Source of the DNA: Fischerella sp. PCC 9431
Lineage (GTDB): Bacteria > Cyanobacteriota > Cyanobacteriia > Cyanobacteriales > Nostocaceae
Assembly: GCF_000447295.1 (NCBI RefSeq)
Contig: NZ_KE650771.1
Location: 877,151 to 941,150 of the forward strand
Direction: 5' to 3'
Length of the DNA stretch: 64,000 bases
This document shows positions 8,923-19,369 of the stretch, piece after piece. The position numbers were made by a program, and so were the translations under genes. The first letter of the stretch is position 1. Every line of letters begins with the position of its first letter. The notes under the pieces were generated by a model, which searched no databases, had not been told where the DNA came from, and saw only the letters and a list, made by a program, of their open reading frames with translations.

Positions 8923-10110
8923 ATGAATCAATCTATTATCAAGCACAATTTTACCTCTCGTATGGAGGCGGTGCAGTCGCCTATTATCCCTGTAGTTGGC
9001 GAATTGATAAAAAACAATCCTGGCACAATTTCTTTGGGACAAGGTGTAGTTGCTTACGCGCCACCACCAGAAACCACCGAATTTTTAGCAAAATTTTTAG
9101 CGGAACCAACTAATCATCTCTACAAAGCTGTAGAAGGAATACCCCAGTTACTCACAGTAATTGCAGCAAAATTACAGGCTTTTAATCAGATCAAAATCAA
9201 TACAGACAATTGTATTGTTGTGACTGCTGGTAGCAACATGGCATTTATGAACGCCATTCTTGCTATTACTAATATTGGGGATGAAATTATTTTGAATACC
9301 CCCTACTATTTCAATCATGAAATGGCAATTACAATGGCGGGTTGTCATCCAGTATTAGTAGAAACAGATGAAAACTATCAACTACGTCCCGATGCGATCG
9401 CTCAAGCGATCACCCCAAAAACAAAAGCTGTAGTCACAATTTCCCCGAATAATCCAACTGGTGTTGTTTATAGTCCAGCAATCTTACAACAAGTAAATCA
9501 AATTTGTCGCGATCGCGGTATCTACCACATCAGCGATGAAGCCTATGAATACTTTACTTATAACGGAGTCAAACATACTTCTCCGGCAGCATTTCCTGAT
9601 AGTAGTGAATATACAATTTCTTTGTATAGCCTTTCCAAAGCTTATGGTTTTGCTAGCTGGCGGATTGGTTATATGGTAATCCCCAAACACCTGCTTGTCG
9701 CTGTCAAAAAAGTCCAAGATACAAATGTAATTTGTCCGCCTGTAATTTCCCAGTATGCAGCTTGGGGTGCTTTGCAGACAAAACCAGATTATTTAAAAAA
9801 TCATATTCAAGCGCTCGCTCAAATACGAGAATTGGTAATTGATTCTCTTCAAAGTTTAGCAGGATTCTGCAAAATTGCTCCTGCTGAGGGTGCTTTCTAT
9901 TTCTTTCTTAAAGTTAATACAGAAATAGATTCTTTTGAATTAGTTAAAAGATTAATTCAAGAACATCAAGTAGCAGTCATTCCTGGAACTACTTTTGGTA
10001 TGAATAACGGATGTTACCTGCGTATTGCTTACGGTGCATTGCAAAAAGAGACAGCCAAAGAGGGTATAGAAAGATTAGTTAGAGGTTTGAAAAAGATTGT
10101 TAAGAGTTAA
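8923..10110 (+). CDS. Pyridoxal-phosphate aminotransferase, class I/II
   Basis: Fold-type I PLP enzyme, 395 aa. Visible motifs: SLGQGVVAYAPP near the N-terminus (substrate lid), SPNNPTGVVYS, SDEAYEYF with the PLP-binding Asp, the Schiff-base Lys239 in SLSKAYGFASWRIGY, and the C-terminal Arg in LRIAYG that binds the substrate carboxylate. The exact amino donor cannot be assigned; relatives include aspartate, kynurenine and methionine aminotransferases. It stands 177 bases upstream of the YjbQ gene on the same strand. Confidence 0.88.
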   Translation: MNQSIIKHNFTSRMEAVQSPIIPVVGELIKNNPGTISLGQGVVAYAPPPETTEFLAKFLAEPTNHLYKAVEGIPQLLTVIAAKLQAFNQIKINTDNCIVVTAGSNMAFMNAILAITNIGDEIILNTPYYFNHEMAITMAGCHPVLVETDENYQLRPDAIAQAITPKTKAVVTISPNNPTGVVYSPAILQQVNQICRDRGIYHISDEAYEYFTYNGVKHTSPAAFPDSSEYTISLYSLSKAYGFASWRIGYMVIPKHLLVAVKKVQDTNVICPPVISQYAAWGALQTKPDYLKNHIQALAQIRELVIDSLQSLAGFCKIAPAEGAFYFFLKVNTEIDSFELVKRLIQEHQVAVIPGTTFGMNNGCYLRIAYGALQKETAKEGIERLVRGLKKIVKS

Positions 10111-10287
10111 AATTTGGGTAATGAAACACAAAGACACATAGACGCAGAGCGGCTACTTACAGAAGTCGCTACGCGCCTACCTGTAAGGGTAGACACAAAG
10201 ATTGATTTTCTTGGAGCCTTAGAGTCTTTGTGTTGAGCCATATATAGTGTTAATACTAATGAATTAAATTATAAAAAAGTACAAGAA

Positions 10288-10728
10288 ATGCCCATTATTA
10301 ATAAATTCATTGAAGTAGAAACCACTCCAGGAATTAATATTTATAATCTCACTCCTCAAATTGAGGCGTTGATTTCTTCCATGTCAATTCAGAATGGTCA
10401 AGTCTTGGTATTTTCTCGTCATACAACAACTGCTTTAGCTATTAATGAATATGAAGAAAGGTTACTAGCAGATATCAAAGTATTTTTAGAAAAAATTGCA
10501 CCAGAATCAGACCGCTATTTACATAATGATTTGCATTTGAGAAAAAATATTCCACCAGATGAACCAATGAATGCTCATTCTCATCTGATGGCAATGATGC
10601 TGAATAATAGCGAACTCATCCCTATTGTTGATGGAAAATTAGGATTAGGAACTTATCAATCAGTTTTATTTTTTGAATTAGATGGGCCGCGTAAAAGAAC
10701 TGTATTATGTCAAGTTTCTGGAGATTAG
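10288..10728 (+). CDS. YjbQ/UPF0047 family protein
   Basis: 146 aa, full length for the UPF0047 (YjbQ) family. Family signatures are visible: SRHTTTALAINE, an acidic segment with DLHLRKN, NAHSHLMAMM and the C-terminal LGTYQSVLFFELDGPR. The His and Asp residues form the conserved pocket. Family members have been linked to weak thiamine-phosphate synthase activity, but the physiological role is unsettled. The gene converges on uvrA with only 7 bases between the stop codons. Confidence 0.9.
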   Translation: MPIINKFIEVETTPGINIYNLTPQIEALISSMSIQNGQVLVFSRHTTTALAINEYEERLLADIKVFLEKIAPESDRYLHNDLHLRKNIPPDEPMNAHSHLMAMMLNNSELIPIVDGKLGLGTYQSVLFFELDGPRKRTVLCQVSGD

Positions 10729-10735
10729 ATGTTAA

Positions 10736-13618
10736 TTATCCCAACGTCAAAGCTACTGGCGGATACTGCTGCAACACATGCTTCAAATAATGTCCAGTAT
10801 AAGACTTGGGATTATCTGCAACTTCTTCTGGCGTACCCTTAGCAATAATTTCTCCGCCTTTATCGCCACCTTCTGGCCCCAAATCTATCACCCAATCAGC
10901 ACAACGAATCACATCTAAGTTGTGTTCAATCACCAAAATTGAATTACCTTTATCAACTAATCTTTGCAACACGTCTAATAACTTATGGACATCATAAAAA
11001 GATAAACCTGTGGTTGGTTCATCAATTAAATAAAGAGTTTTTCCTGTAGCGCGACGTGATAATTCTGTTGCTAACTTAACTCGCTGTGCTTCTCCACCAG
11101 ATAAAGTAGTCGCAGGTTGTCCGAGTTGAATATAACCCAAGCCAACATCTACTAAAGTTTGCAAGCGGTTCACAGCTTTGGGAATATTCTGGAAAAACTC
11201 CGAAGCTTCTTCAACTGTCATCTTCAAAACATCAGCAATTGATTTGTCTTTGTATTTTACTTGCAAGGTTTCGCGGTTGTATCTTGCACCTTTGCAGACT
11301 TCACACTGCACATACACATCCGGGAGAAAATTCATCTCGATGACATTCACACCTTGTCCACTGCAAGCTTCGCAACGTCCACCTTTAACATTAAAAGAAA
11401 ATTGTCCTGGTTTATAACCTCTGGCTTTCGCTTCAATGGTACTTGAAAAGGTGTCACGAATGACATCAAAAATACCTGTGTAAGTTGCTGGGTTAGAACG
11501 GGGTGTCCTACCGATGGGTGATTGATCAATAACGATCGCTTTATCAATTGCACTTAATCCCTTAATTGCATCGATTTCTTTTGGGAAAGGAACTTTACGA
11601 AAAAGGTGATGTTGCAATGCTGGATAAAGTAATTCATTAATTAAAGTTGACTTCCCAGAACCAGAAACACCTGTAACAGCGACGAGTTTACCCAGGGGAA
11701 TCTCGACATCTATATTTTTCAGGTTATTACGACGAGCATTTTTGATCACTAAACTGATTCCATTTCCTTCTCTTCGAGTTGCAGGAGTTTGAATTACTCG
11801 TCTTCCTGATAAATACGCACCTGTCAGAGAATTTTCTGCTGCTAATAAAGCTTCTAAATCACCCTCAGCAACAATATTACCGCCGTGAATACCTGCACCC
11901 GGTCCAATATCAACTATATAATCAGCAGCCCGAATCGTTTCTTCGTCATGCTCAACGACAATTAACGTATTCCCCAAATCGCGCAACTTAGTTAAAGTTT
12001 GCAGTAACCTACCGTTATCGCGTTGATGCAAACCAATACTTGGTTCATCTAAAACGTATAATACACCCGTCAACCCGGAACCAATTTGAGTCGCCAAACG
12101 AATACGTTGCGCTTCTCCACCCGAAAGCGTCATCGCTGGACGATCTAAAGTTAAATAATCTAATCCCACATCCAACAAAAACTGCAATCTCGCCCGAATT
12201 TCTCGCAACACCAAATCAGCAATCTGCATTTGGCGATCGCTCAACTTTAATTGATCTACTCTGTGTTGACACGCACGAATCGAAACTCCGGTCAAATCCA
12301 AAACTCGGTACTGTCCCAATCGTACCGCCAAAGCTTCCGGTTTCAAACGCTTTCCACCACACACCGCGCAAGGTTGATCAATTAAATACTGTTCCAATTT
12401 TTGCTTAATTAACTCCGTACCTCCCTCATATTGACGCTGCAATATGGGAATTACCCCCCTAAAACTCTTTTTCTCTGTAGTTTCTTCTCCATATAAAATT
12501 ATTTTTTGCTGTTCTTCAGTTAATTTTTGCCACTGTGTCTGCAACTCAAACCCGTAAGCTTGACTCAAACCATACAACAACTCTAAATAATAAGAATTAT
12601 CCTTTTCCGACCAAGGAGCGATCGCAGCGTATAAAGGCGCTTCCGGATCAGGTACTACCAATTCCGGCGCAAATGTTTTTAAAGTGCCAATTCCATGACA
12701 ATTGGGACAAGCACCGTAGGGCGAGTTAAACGAGAATAAACGCGGCGATAACTCCTCCATCACCGCACCATGTTCTGGACAAGCGAAGTTTTCCGAAAAA
12801 ACTAGTTCTTCGTCATTTATTTCTTGAGTGCTATCAGACACAGGAGTAAAAAGAATTACAGCTATACCTTCTGATAGTTTGAGACACGTAGACAGTGAAT
12901 CGACCAAACGCTCTTGAATACCGTCTTTTTTTACTAAACGGTCGATCACAACTTCAATAGTATGAGTAAAATTTTTATCTAACTCAATTGCATCTGAGAG
13001 TTCCCGCACTTCCCCATCAATCCGCACACGCACAAAACCCTGAGAAGCGAGACTAGACAACAGCTTTTTATGAGTACCTTTTTTACCCCGGACTACAGGC
13101 GCGAGGATTTGAAAGCGGGTGCGATCGCTCAAATCCATAATCCGATCTACCATCTCATCAATGGTTTGAGGTGCAATACAGCGATCGCAAATCGGACAAT
13201 GGGGTTCTCCCGCCCGTCCAAATAATAACCGCAGATAGTCGTAAATTTCTGTCACCGTTCCCACTGTCGAACGGGGGTTATGGGAAGTTGATTTTTGATC
13301 AATGGAAATCGCCGGACTCAACCCTTCAATTGACTCCACATCCGGCTTATCCATCTGTCCTAAAAATTGTCGGGCGTAAGCACTCAGAGATTCCACATAG
13401 CGGCGCTGTCCTTCAGCAAAAATCGTATCGAATGCTAAAGAAGACTTACCAGAACCAGAGACACCCGTAAAAACAATTAGGCGATCGCGGGGTAATTCTA
13501 AATCAATATTTTTCAGGTTATGCTGCCTAGCACCGCGAATTCTAATCGTATTGAGGCTGTTGGGGTTGGGGTGGGGAAGGTGTCCATTTAAGGATACAGC
13601 AAACTGACTTTCTGACAT
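10736..13618 (-). CDS. uvrA: UvrABC excision repair, subunit A
   Basis: DNA damage recognition ATPase of nucleotide excision repair, 960 aa, normal length. Two ABC ATPase modules are complete: Walker [11 protein letters not shown] near residue 55 and [10 protein letters not shown] near residue 650, and two LSGGEAQR signatures followed by the Walker B segments YVLDEPS and YLIDEPT. Zinc-module cysteine pairs are seen ([23 protein letters not shown]). The N-terminus carries about 22 extra residues before the conserved [19 protein letters not shown]. It forms a complex with UvrB and acts on the chromosome. It is transcribed alone, divergent from the DUF2267 side by a repeat-filled gap. Confidence 0.97.
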   Translation of the reverse strand: MSESQFAVSLNGHLPHPNPNSLNTIRIRGARQHNLKNIDLELPRDRLIVFTGVSGSGKSSLAFDTIFAEGQRRYVESLSAYARQFLGQMDKPDVESIEGLSPAISIDQKSTSHNPRSTVGTVTEIYDYLRLLFGRAGEPHCPICDRCIAPQTIDEMVDRIMDLSDRTRFQILAPVVRGKKGTHKKLLSSLASQGFVRVRIDGEVRELSDAIELDKNFTHTIEVVIDRLVKKDGIQERLVDSLSTCLKLSEGIAVILFTPVSDSTQEINDEELVFSENFACPEHGAVMEELSPRLFSFNSPYGACPNCHGIGTLKTFAPELVVPDPEAPLYAAIAPWSEKDNSYYLELLYGLSQAYGFELQTQWQKLTEEQQKIILYGEETTEKKSFRGVIPILQRQYEGGTELIKQKLEQYLIDQPCAVCGGKRLKPEALAVRLGQYRVLDLTGVSIRACQHRVDQLKLSDRQMQIADLVLREIRARLQFLLDVGLDYLTLDRPAMTLSGGEAQRIRLATQIGSGLTGVLYVLDEPSIGLHQRDNGRLLQTLTKLRDLGNTLIVVEHDEETIRAADYIVDIGPGAGIHGGNIVAEGDLEALLAAENSLTGAYLSGRRVIQTPATRREGNGISLVIKNARRNNLKNIDVEIPLGKLVAVTGVSGSGKSTLINELLYPALQHHLFRKVPFPKEIDAIKGLSAIDKAIVIDQSPIGRTPRSNPATYTGIFDVIRDTFSSTIEAKARGYKPGQFSFNVKGGRCEACSGQGVNVIEMNFLPDVYVQCEVCKGARYNRETLQVKYKDKSIADVLKMTVEEASEFFQNIPKAVNRLQTLVDVGLGYIQLGQPATTLSGGEAQRVKLATELSRRATGKTLYLIDEPTTGLSFYDVHKLLDVLQRLVDKGNSILVIEHNLDVIRCADWVIDLGPEGGDKGGEIIAKGTPEEVADNPKSYTGHYLKHVLQQYPPVALTLG

Positions 13619-13723
13619 ATCAACAGGCTAATAAATTATGGGGCAGCATGAAACAGTCCTTAATAATACTAGCGTTGACTTGCACAGAATAGAACAATCG
13701 TACTGCTTGATTCTGTGGGAAAT

Positions 13724-13765
13724 CAGTTACCAGTTAACAGTTATCAGTTACCAGTTAACAGTTTA
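13724..13765. repeat. Heptamer repeat array (CAGTTAN)
   Basis: About six tandem 7-bp units of the form cagttac/cagttaa/cagttat. This is the short tandemly repeated repetitive sequence type known from Nostocales. It abuts the folded element at 13778-13895. Confidence 0.8.
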
Positions 13766-13777
13766 ATTTGATAACTG

Positions 13778-13895
13778 ATATCTTGCACCAACCCCATATC
13801 CCGCCTCAGAATTAATTCTGAGGCTAATAGCATAAGTCCGTTAAAACGGACTAAAACACCCTCCTAGTCAGATAAATCTGACTTTTGCAAGATAT
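13778..13895. repeat. Folded dispersed element, copy A (three hairpins plus outer stem)
   Basis: A 10-bp outer inverted repeat, ATATCTTGCA (13778-13787) with TGCAAGATAT (13886-13895), encloses three perfect palindromes: 13804-13823 (cctcag..ctgagg), 13835-13852 (agtccg..cggact) and 13866-13883 (agtcag..ctgact). The result is a cloverleaf-like fold. A second copy lies at 33214-33332, with changed arms but conserved junctions. The gap between uvrA and the DUF2267 gene holds no ORF. Confidence 0.75.
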
Positions 13896-13912
13896 GAAAT
13901 AACTGATAACTA

Positions 13913-14455
13913 CTACGCTTGTTCCCAAAGTTCGCGCACGTGGCCGGGAAGCCAGCTAGCTATTTCTTGAATGCGTTCTTGGGAAAGTTCTTCTTTGGTA
14001 GCAGAGAATACAGCTTTTACGACTTGCTCACGATTCGCTGTGCGTGGTAATCCTCCCTCGTTAGCTACTCGGAAAAGGAAGCGATCGCTATCAATTTTGA
14101 AGATACCAGGGCCTTGCCAAGGTGGACGTACTCGGCTCAAAAAGCCGACAATAGGGTTAGTGTCTCGCCAGAGTTCGGCTACTTCTAGTTTCTGGAGTTC
14201 TTTCTCTTCGGTAGTGTAGGCTGGTTCATGCAATTCGGCTTCGACCTGATCAGCTGCTTCTGTGGTCATTAAGTCGCGCATGACACGAAACACAACTTCA
14301 GTTAAATCTCTGGCGTCATAAGGATCAGCAAGTCCGCCTCTGACCATGACTTTTTCCAGAAATGATCTGTGTTCGTCTGCGATCGCAACTCTAGTATCCT
14401 CAACTTCAGTAGGATCAACTTCGGGTAAGTCTTTTCTTAAAATTTCGTCTGGCAT
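13913..14455 (-). CDS. DUF2267 domain protein
   Basis: 180 aa. The C-terminal part [23 protein letters not shown] and the earlier [26 protein letters not shown]-type segment fit DUF2267, a helical repeat domain of unknown function common in cyanobacteria. The N-terminus is rich in Asp and Glu. No signal peptide or membrane segment. Function unknown. Confidence 0.75.
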   Translation of the reverse strand: MPDEILRKDLPEVDPTEVEDTRVAIADEHRSFLEKVMVRGGLADPYDARDLTEVVFRVMRDLMTTEAADQVEAELHEPAYTTEEKELQKLEVAELWRDTNPIVGFLSRVRPPWQGPGIFKIDSDRFLFRVANEGGLPRTANREQVVKAVFSATKEELSQERIQEIASWLPGHVRELWEQA

Positions 14456-14599
14456 ATTTTTTCCTGTGTTTTCTAGTATTTGGCAATTATGCTCATTTAC
14501 TAAATTGCACTAGTTAAAAATGCTTAACACCATTCAAAGGTTGGAGAAGCCAGGTAGTCAAAAGTAAGATCTACTTAATTATAGGGAAGTGTTAATCAA

Positions 14600-14794
14600 T
14601 CAATTTCCCGTAGTATTTCCCCAAGCAAAATAAATTACACCAGAGATTGGGGTTTGGATCAGTGCGATCGCCTTTGTGTTTGCGGGTATATGTGTCGCCT
14701 CAAGTCGCACACCGAGCGAAGAATTATAAGGAGTAAAAGGTACATATTGCCATTGTTCTGATGCATGGCAATATTCGCTATAGGTACAGCAGGT
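14600..14794 (-). pseudogene. Possible frameshifted gene remnant
   Basis: Within the 409-base gap 14456-14864 a minus-strand frame stays open for about 64 codons and reads like protein (SEQWQYVPFTPYNSS, then IPANTKAIALIQTP) but has no start codon. Just upstream, a different minus frame reads NDAPFEPAVPIANIA, consistent with a single frameshift near base 14770. No family recognised. It could be chance; the rest of the gap shows nothing. Confidence 0.3.
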
Positions 14795-14864
14795 TCAAAT
14801 GGAGCGTCATTAAGAATTAAAAATGAAAAACAAAGTCACCATCAAAATAGAATATCTGTCAAAT

Positions 14865-15227
14865 TTATATTGGTAATTGCCTAACTCGGAAATCGCGATC
14901 GCTCACTGAAATAATTGCCCCTGCTGCTAAATCTGCCTCAAATCTCAAAAGCACTTCTGCTAAACGTTCGTTGATTATTTCGTAACTTTCATTGCCTAGT
15001 CGAAACAAAATTACGCTTGGTAATCTGGCTTTACTCACTGCCAACAAATAACCAAAATCTAAATCGAGCGTTAGCAAAATTCGCCCTTCTTCGCGAGCTT
15101 TTACCAAAATTTCGTCATCAGGAAGTCTTTCGAGTCCTTCATCTACCAAATGTACTGCATCATTACCAGCAGCTTTTAGCCAATTGACAGTACGAGGTGA
15201 GATTCCCATATCTGCTAAAAATTTCAT
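14865..15227 (-). CDS. DUF5615 PIN-like protein (putative toxin of a DUF433 pair)
   Basis: 120 aa. Starts MKFLADMGISPRTVNWLKAAG and continues ILVKAREEGRILLTLDLDFGYL, the DUF5615/Mut7-C-like PIN fold with acidic residues (Asp6, the DLDFG Asps) placed as in PIN nucleases. It overlaps the upstream DUF433 gene by 4 nt (ATGA), so the two are co-translated. DUF433-DUF5615 pairs are widespread in cyanobacteria and are predicted type II toxin-antitoxin systems. Nuclease activity is inferred from the fold only. Confidence 0.85.
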   Translation of the reverse strand: MKFLADMGISPRTVNWLKAAGNDAVHLVDEGLERLPDDEILVKAREEGRILLTLDLDFGYLLAVSKARLPSVILFRLGNESYEIINERLAEVLLRFEADLAAGAIISVSDRDFRVRQLPI

Positions 15228-15463
15228 CCGGCTTTCTCAGCAACTATTGGATGAACTTGCTCCCGTGCTAACCATGCAGCATACATTAATGATTGTTGAA
15301 TATCTTCCCGTTCTAAATACGGGTAATCCTCTATAATTTCAGCCACAGTTTTGCCATTTGCGACCAAATTCAAAATCAATGAAACTGGAACTCGCATTCC
15401 ACGAATGCAAGCTTGTCCAGCCATAATACGTGGGTCAAATGTAATGCGGTCAAAATCTAGCAT
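15224..15463 (-). CDS. DUF433 protein (putative antitoxin)
   Basis: 79 aa. The segments ITFDPRIMAGQACIRGMRVPVS and AEIIEDYPYLEREDIQQSLMYAAWLA are the DUF433 signature, a winged-helix-like DNA-binding fold. It is encoded upstream of and overlaps the DUF5615 gene by 4 nt. It probably neutralises the partner and autoregulates the operon; this is family-level inference. Its ATG lies 3 bases after the stop of the broken HTH gene. Confidence 0.88.
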   Translation of the reverse strand: MLDFDRITFDPRIMAGQACIRGMRVPVSLILNLVANGKTVAEIIEDYPYLEREDIQQSLMYAAWLAREQVHPIVAEKAG

Positions 15464-15466
15464 AAT

Positions 15467-15894
15467 TTAGTTATCCTTTCTCATGGATTTAATAAATTGT
15501 TCTATCTGTCGTAACCCTTCCTCCTGCCAATTATGATCAGTTTCTCCTTCTTCTAAACTAAATAATCTTTCTCTACAAAGAATTTGCAATAAAAAAGGCA
15601 AGCATTTACTCTGATTTAAAATCCACTCTACATCTTCCTCAAAAAAAGGTATAGGCGAACTTGCAATTAATTCTCGTGCTTCTAATTCTGTTAATAAACG
15701 TCTAACCCCAGTTTTTTGGAAACTTCAAGAAAATTGAGGTAATCAACAGGTTTACCATTGAGAAAACTTTTTACAGTCGATAAAGATAACCCAACTTCAC
15801 TTGCTAAAGCTTGCTGGCTGGGATACCCATTGCGTTGAACAGCAGACTTAATTTTTTCAATATATTTTGGGGCTACTTTGAGCGATCGCGCCAT
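15467..15894 (-). pseudogene. Broken HTH-ATPase type gene
   Basis: The first 67 codons (15894-15691) encode a helix-turn-helix domain (MARSLKVAPKYIEKIKSAV.., SQQALASEVGLSLSTVKSFLNGK). Cyanobacteria often carry this domain at the N-terminus of NTPase/NB-ARC-like proteins. The frame then stops at TAA. A second minus frame continues without a stop to 15467 (LLTELEARELI, PFFEEDVEWILNQS, PFLLQILCRERLF), resembling the end of such ATPases. The central ATPase seems deleted and the remainder frameshifted. The HTH part alone could still be expressed. Confidence 0.5.
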
Positions 15895-16063
15895 TACTCC
15901 TCATCTTCACATACCGACTCAAGTGAATTTTAGAGTATATTTTGCTTCACGAAGCCGTTTTCAACCAAAGTCAACAATAAGTCATCCTTTAGTAAAATTT
16001 TCTCAATTCAGTACTCAACCCGCATCAATTTTCAATAAGAGTATCGAGTTCACCGTAATCAAA

Positions 16064-16273
16064 ATGAAAAGCAATTTAAGCATTTGGCAAATTAGTTTAC
16101 CAATTTGCGCTGTGTTAATGTTCGCGATCGGTGCTTACACTACCATTTATATGGTTGATGGACGATATCGTGTGGAAATAGGAGTCAATATAAACGGACT
16201 AATCATCAAAACTGACGTGGATAAACAGGAATGTAAACTAGCTGAGGATGAGATTGAGCAGCAAAACAAATAA
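16064..16273 (+). CDS. Small single-pass membrane protein
   Basis: 69 aa from ATG 16064: a short cytoplasmic start, one hydrophobic helix (about residues 8-30, ISLPICAVLMFAIGAY), then a polar tail with one Cys and an acidic end. The same frame is open upstream to 15878, but that part overlaps the HTH gene's start and is not protein-like, so the inner ATG is chosen. Function unknown. Confidence 0.45.
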   Translation: MKSNLSIWQISLPICAVLMFAIGAYTTIYMVDGRYRVEIGVNINGLIIKTDVDKQECKLAEDEIEQQNK

Positions 16274-16452
16274 CAGTAATTACAACTGCAATGAGATTTT
16301 TAGTTGCTGCGATCGCATTTTTAATAACTATTGTTAATAACTATTGTGTGTTGCGATCAGTTGCATAGCGAGTCAAAAATAGGAAGTTAAACAAGTTGAA
16401 AAATAATGAATTCTGAAATCTTCATCATTCATAATTCATAATTTTCCTGTGT

Positions 16453-17145
16453 TTACAATCGCTGCAATAAACTCAAACCATGAGTATCAGTCCCACAAGT
16501 GTTATAAAGTCCGTATTCAGCAGCTAACTGTTGGACTTGTTGTGATTCTGTCGCACTAGGTTGCCAAGGTTTTGGGTTATTGTAGGCGTAGAAAGTTTCC
16601 ACACCGTTAATACCAAGTTCCGCAGCAGCTGGAATTAATTCTGAATGCGATTTTCTTTTGTAGCGTGCTGGATGAGCAAGTACCGCTAATCCACCAGCTT
16701 GTTGAATTGCAGCAATAACGTTTACTGCTTGATATTCTTCGCCTGTGGTAATTTTCCTTTGGATGTATGGCTTGATACTTGGGTGTGTAGTATCGAAGGC
16801 ATAAGCCAAAATGTGAACTTCTATACCTAGCAAATCGGCATTAATTTCTACACCACTCCAGAGGTGAGGAACACGGACACCTGGGTGGCTCCATTGCCAA
16901 TCTTCCAGCCACTGTTGTGCTGCTTGGTAGCCAGATATACTGTGATGATCGGTGATTGCTAATCCTTCTAAACCGATCGCGATCGCTTGTTCCATTAACC
17001 CACTAGGATGTAATTTCCCATCAGAGTAAATGGTATGCATGTGAAAGTTGAAGCACTTCGGACAACTTTGAGCATCGATGTTTTGAAATACTTCTTCTAA
17101 TAATTCTCTAGAGGCAAAAGTAGTCCGAATACAATTGACAGTCAT
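16453..17145 (-). CDS. PHP-domain metal-dependent phosphoesterase
   Basis: 230 aa from the ATG at 17145, which has a strong purine-rich ribosome-binding site (GAGGGGG) 4 nt upstream; an in-frame ATG 57 nt further up is less likely. PHP motifs are complete: FHMHTIYSDG, ITDHHS, a VEINAD-type Glu, LAHPARY and GTDTHG, giving a His/Asp/Glu multi-metal centre. Relatives act as RNase/5'-nucleotide phosphatases (RNase AM/YciV-like). The substrate here is unknown. Monocistronic. Confidence 0.88.
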   Translation of the reverse strand: MTVNCIRTTFASRELLEEVFQNIDAQSCPKCFNFHMHTIYSDGKLHPSGLMEQAIAIGLEGLAITDHHSISGYQAAQQWLEDWQWSHPGVRVPHLWSGVEINADLLGIEVHILAYAFDTTHPSIKPYIQRKITTGEEYQAVNVIAAIQQAGGLAVLAHPARYKRKSHSELIPAAAELGINGVETFYAYNNPKPWQPSATESQQVQQLAAEYGLYNTCGTDTHGLSLLQRL

Positions 17146-17489
17146 AACCCCCTCTTTTTTTGTGAATGAGTGATAGTTAACACTCCAACACAACCTATTC
17201 ATAGCTCGAAACTTACCAGCACTTTTACATAGTGTTGGTGGCTTTTTTTTAAGCTTGGTTGGTAATATTTTTCAATATGTTAAGACTACGTTAGCAAATT
17301 TAAAGGCAATTGGTCATGAGTATTTTCGATTGCCAACCTCAACAAAAGTAATCAATTTTGCTAAAAAATTCCGTTATTTCCACATCTAATAGATATAGAA
17401 ACAACGGCTACGATACTTATGGATGAAATGCAAAATCCACTTTATTAAGATAAAGTTTCATTTAGTCTCATGTATTCAATTTATCATCA

Positions 17490-18518
17490 TTATTCTGGTA
17501 AACCCAATAATTCACCGGAGCCAGTAATCACTTCACCAATGACATAAGTTGCAATATTTTGTGACTCAAAATGATCAACTGCTGGCTGTACTTGTTGTGG
17601 AGGTACAAGTAAGACAAAGCCAATCCCCATATTGAAAGTGTTATACATTGCCTGGGGACTCACCGAACCAGTCTCAGCCAACCATTGAAATACAGGTGGA
17701 ATAGACCAACTGTCAGTGTCAATTTTAATTGCTTGCCCTTGTCCTAAACATCGAGGTAAATTTTCTGGCAAGCCACCACCAGTAATATGAGCCATACCGT
17801 GAATTTCTAAACCCGCTTGGCGTGCAGCGAGAACGGGTTTGACATAGATACGGGTAGGTGTGAGGAAAGTTTCTCCTAAAGTTTGACCACCAAGTAATTC
17901 TGGACGTTGATCCCAAGTCAAGCCGTGATCAGAGATAATTTTTCTCACTAAACTATAGCCATTACTGTGAACACCTGCGCTACTCAGAGCGATCGCCACA
18001 TCTCCCACTTGTACTTGCGAACCATCGAGTAGCTGACTTTTTTCTACAACTCCCACACAAAAGCCAGCCAAATCATACTCACCAGTTTGGTAGAAACCGG
18101 GCATTTCTGCTGTTTCTCCCCCCAACAAAGCACAACCCGCTTGTTTGCAACCAGAAGCAATACCCGCCACAACTTGAGTTAATTGCTCTTTCTCTAACTT
18201 ACCAGTTGCCAGGTAATCCAAAAAAAATAATGGTTCTGCACCGGATGTCAACACATCATTAACGCACATCGCCACCAAATCAACTCCAACGGTGTCATGG
18301 ATGTTGAGAGTATGAGCAATTTTCAGCTTTGTACCTACACCATCAGTACCAGAAACTAGCACTGGTTCCTGCAAACCAGTTGGTAACTGAAAATAGCCAC
18401 TAAAGCCTCCCAATCCGCCTAACACTTCTGGTCTAAAAGTGCTGTGAACCAAATTCCGAATCTGAGTTACAAAAGCTCGACCAGCCTCAACATCAACTCC
18501 TGCGTCCTTATAATCCAT
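17490..18518 (-). CDS. purM: Phosphoribosylformylglycinamidine cyclo-ligase (AIR synthetase)
   Basis: 342 aa, normal length. Catalyses the ATP-dependent ring closure of FGAM to AIR in purine synthesis, in the cytoplasm as a dimer. Visible motifs: [13 protein letters not shown] at the N-terminus, [14 protein letters not shown], the DLVAMCVND segment, [27 protein letters not shown] and [13 protein letters not shown]. The gene stands alone on the minus strand, with no other pur gene nearby, as is usual for scattered cyanobacterial pur genes. Confidence 0.97.
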   Translation of the reverse strand: MDYKDAGVDVEAGRAFVTQIRNLVHSTFRPEVLGGLGGFSGYFQLPTGLQEPVLVSGTDGVGTKLKIAHTLNIHDTVGVDLVAMCVNDVLTSGAEPLFFLDYLATGKLEKEQLTQVVAGIASGCKQAGCALLGGETAEMPGFYQTGEYDLAGFCVGVVEKSQLLDGSQVQVGDVAIALSSAGVHSNGYSLVRKIISDHGLTWDQRPELLGGQTLGETFLTPTRIYVKPVLAARQAGLEIHGMAHITGGGLPENLPRCLGQGQAIKIDTDSWSIPPVFQWLAETGSVSPQAMYNTFNMGIGFVLLVPPQQVQPAVDHFESQNIATYVIGEVITGSGELLGLPE

Positions 18519-18606
18519 TACTTACAACACCGTGATCAACGCCCCAATCACCTAGATTATCACCATAGACGCTTTGTGTTGTCTATTTGTCCTTTGTGAA
18601 ATCACC

Positions 18607-19251
18607 CTATCTCTGTTCTCTTCCAGCTAGAAAAATCTGATCAGCAGTTAAATTTAACTTTGGAAATGTTGGTGATTGAATACGCTGATCACCTCGAAAC
18701 CTACTAATTCGATACTCACCTTCGTCCAAAGAACAAACTAAAATAGTTGGTTGTTTTGGCTCTCCAATAAATTCTCTGCCGCCCAAAGCCGCATAGTCAA
18801 CAATCCAGTATTCAGGAATTCCCATTTCTACCCATCGGGAAGGGCTTCGCCCAACATAATCAGCATATTTTTTATGGTAGTCATCGCGCCAATTGGTACT
18901 AACAACTTCAATGATTAGAGGAATTGATGTTGGTTGACTAACAGTAGATTCTTTTTTCCATAGAAGTTCGTTTGTCAAATTAGGGCGATTCAATAAAAGT
19001 ACATCTGGCGAATAACCTGATTCATTATCAGGTGGTTTAACTAGTGCTGTTTTGGGTATAAAGTAGGGAAGATTTAAAAGGATGCACTCTCTAGTCAGCT
19101 CAAAGGCTAAAAAACCTGTAACCTCTTCATGCTCACCTACAGGTTGAGGCATCTTAATAATCACTCCATTGTGCAATTCATAGCGTTCTGTGTCAGGCTT
19201 CCACTCTACAAATTCTTCAAAAGTTACGAGTTTTGGTAAAGCTTGTGTCAT
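18607..19251 (-). CDS. Uma2 family protein (DUF820, PD-(D/E)XK-like)
   Basis: 214 aa. Motifs of the Uma2/DUF820 restriction-endonuclease-like family: FEEFVEWKPDTERYELHNGVII, SGYSPDVLLL, IPLIIEVVSTN with the catalytic-type Glu, and PEYWIVDYAA. The family is hugely expanded in cyanobacteria, and its function, probably nuclease-like, is not settled. A second member lies at 24353-24928. It sits 88 bases downstream of purM's start side, on the same strand. Confidence 0.9.
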   Translation of the reverse strand: MTQALPKLVTFEEFVEWKPDTERYELHNGVIIKMPQPVGEHEEVTGFLAFELTRECILLNLPYFIPKTALVKPPDNESGYSPDVLLLNRPNLTNELLWKKESTVSQPTSIPLIIEVVSTNWRDDYHKKYADYVGRSPSRWVEMGIPEYWIVDYAALGGREFIGEPKQPTILVCSLDEGEYRISRFRGDQRIQSPTFPKLNLTADQIFLAGREQR

Positions 19252-19330
19252 TTTCGCCTCTTTTATCTATTGAAGAAAGCTCTTGTTTCTGTGGCGGCTT
19301 ATACCATCAAGGAATGATCGGTCAATTGAC

Positions 19331-19365
19331 CAATGATCAATGATCAATGATCAATGACCAATGAC
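19331..19365. repeat. Heptamer repeat array (CAATGAT)
   Basis: Five 7-bp units caatgatcaatgat..., ending in caatgac, between the Uma2 gene and the 68-aa gene. Confidence 0.8.
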
Positions 19366-19369
19366 TAAG

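Noticed and set aside
15878-16063. N-terminal extension of the small membrane protein
   Set aside because: Overlaps the start of the opposite-strand HTH gene and is not protein-like; ATG 16064 precedes the membrane helix properly.
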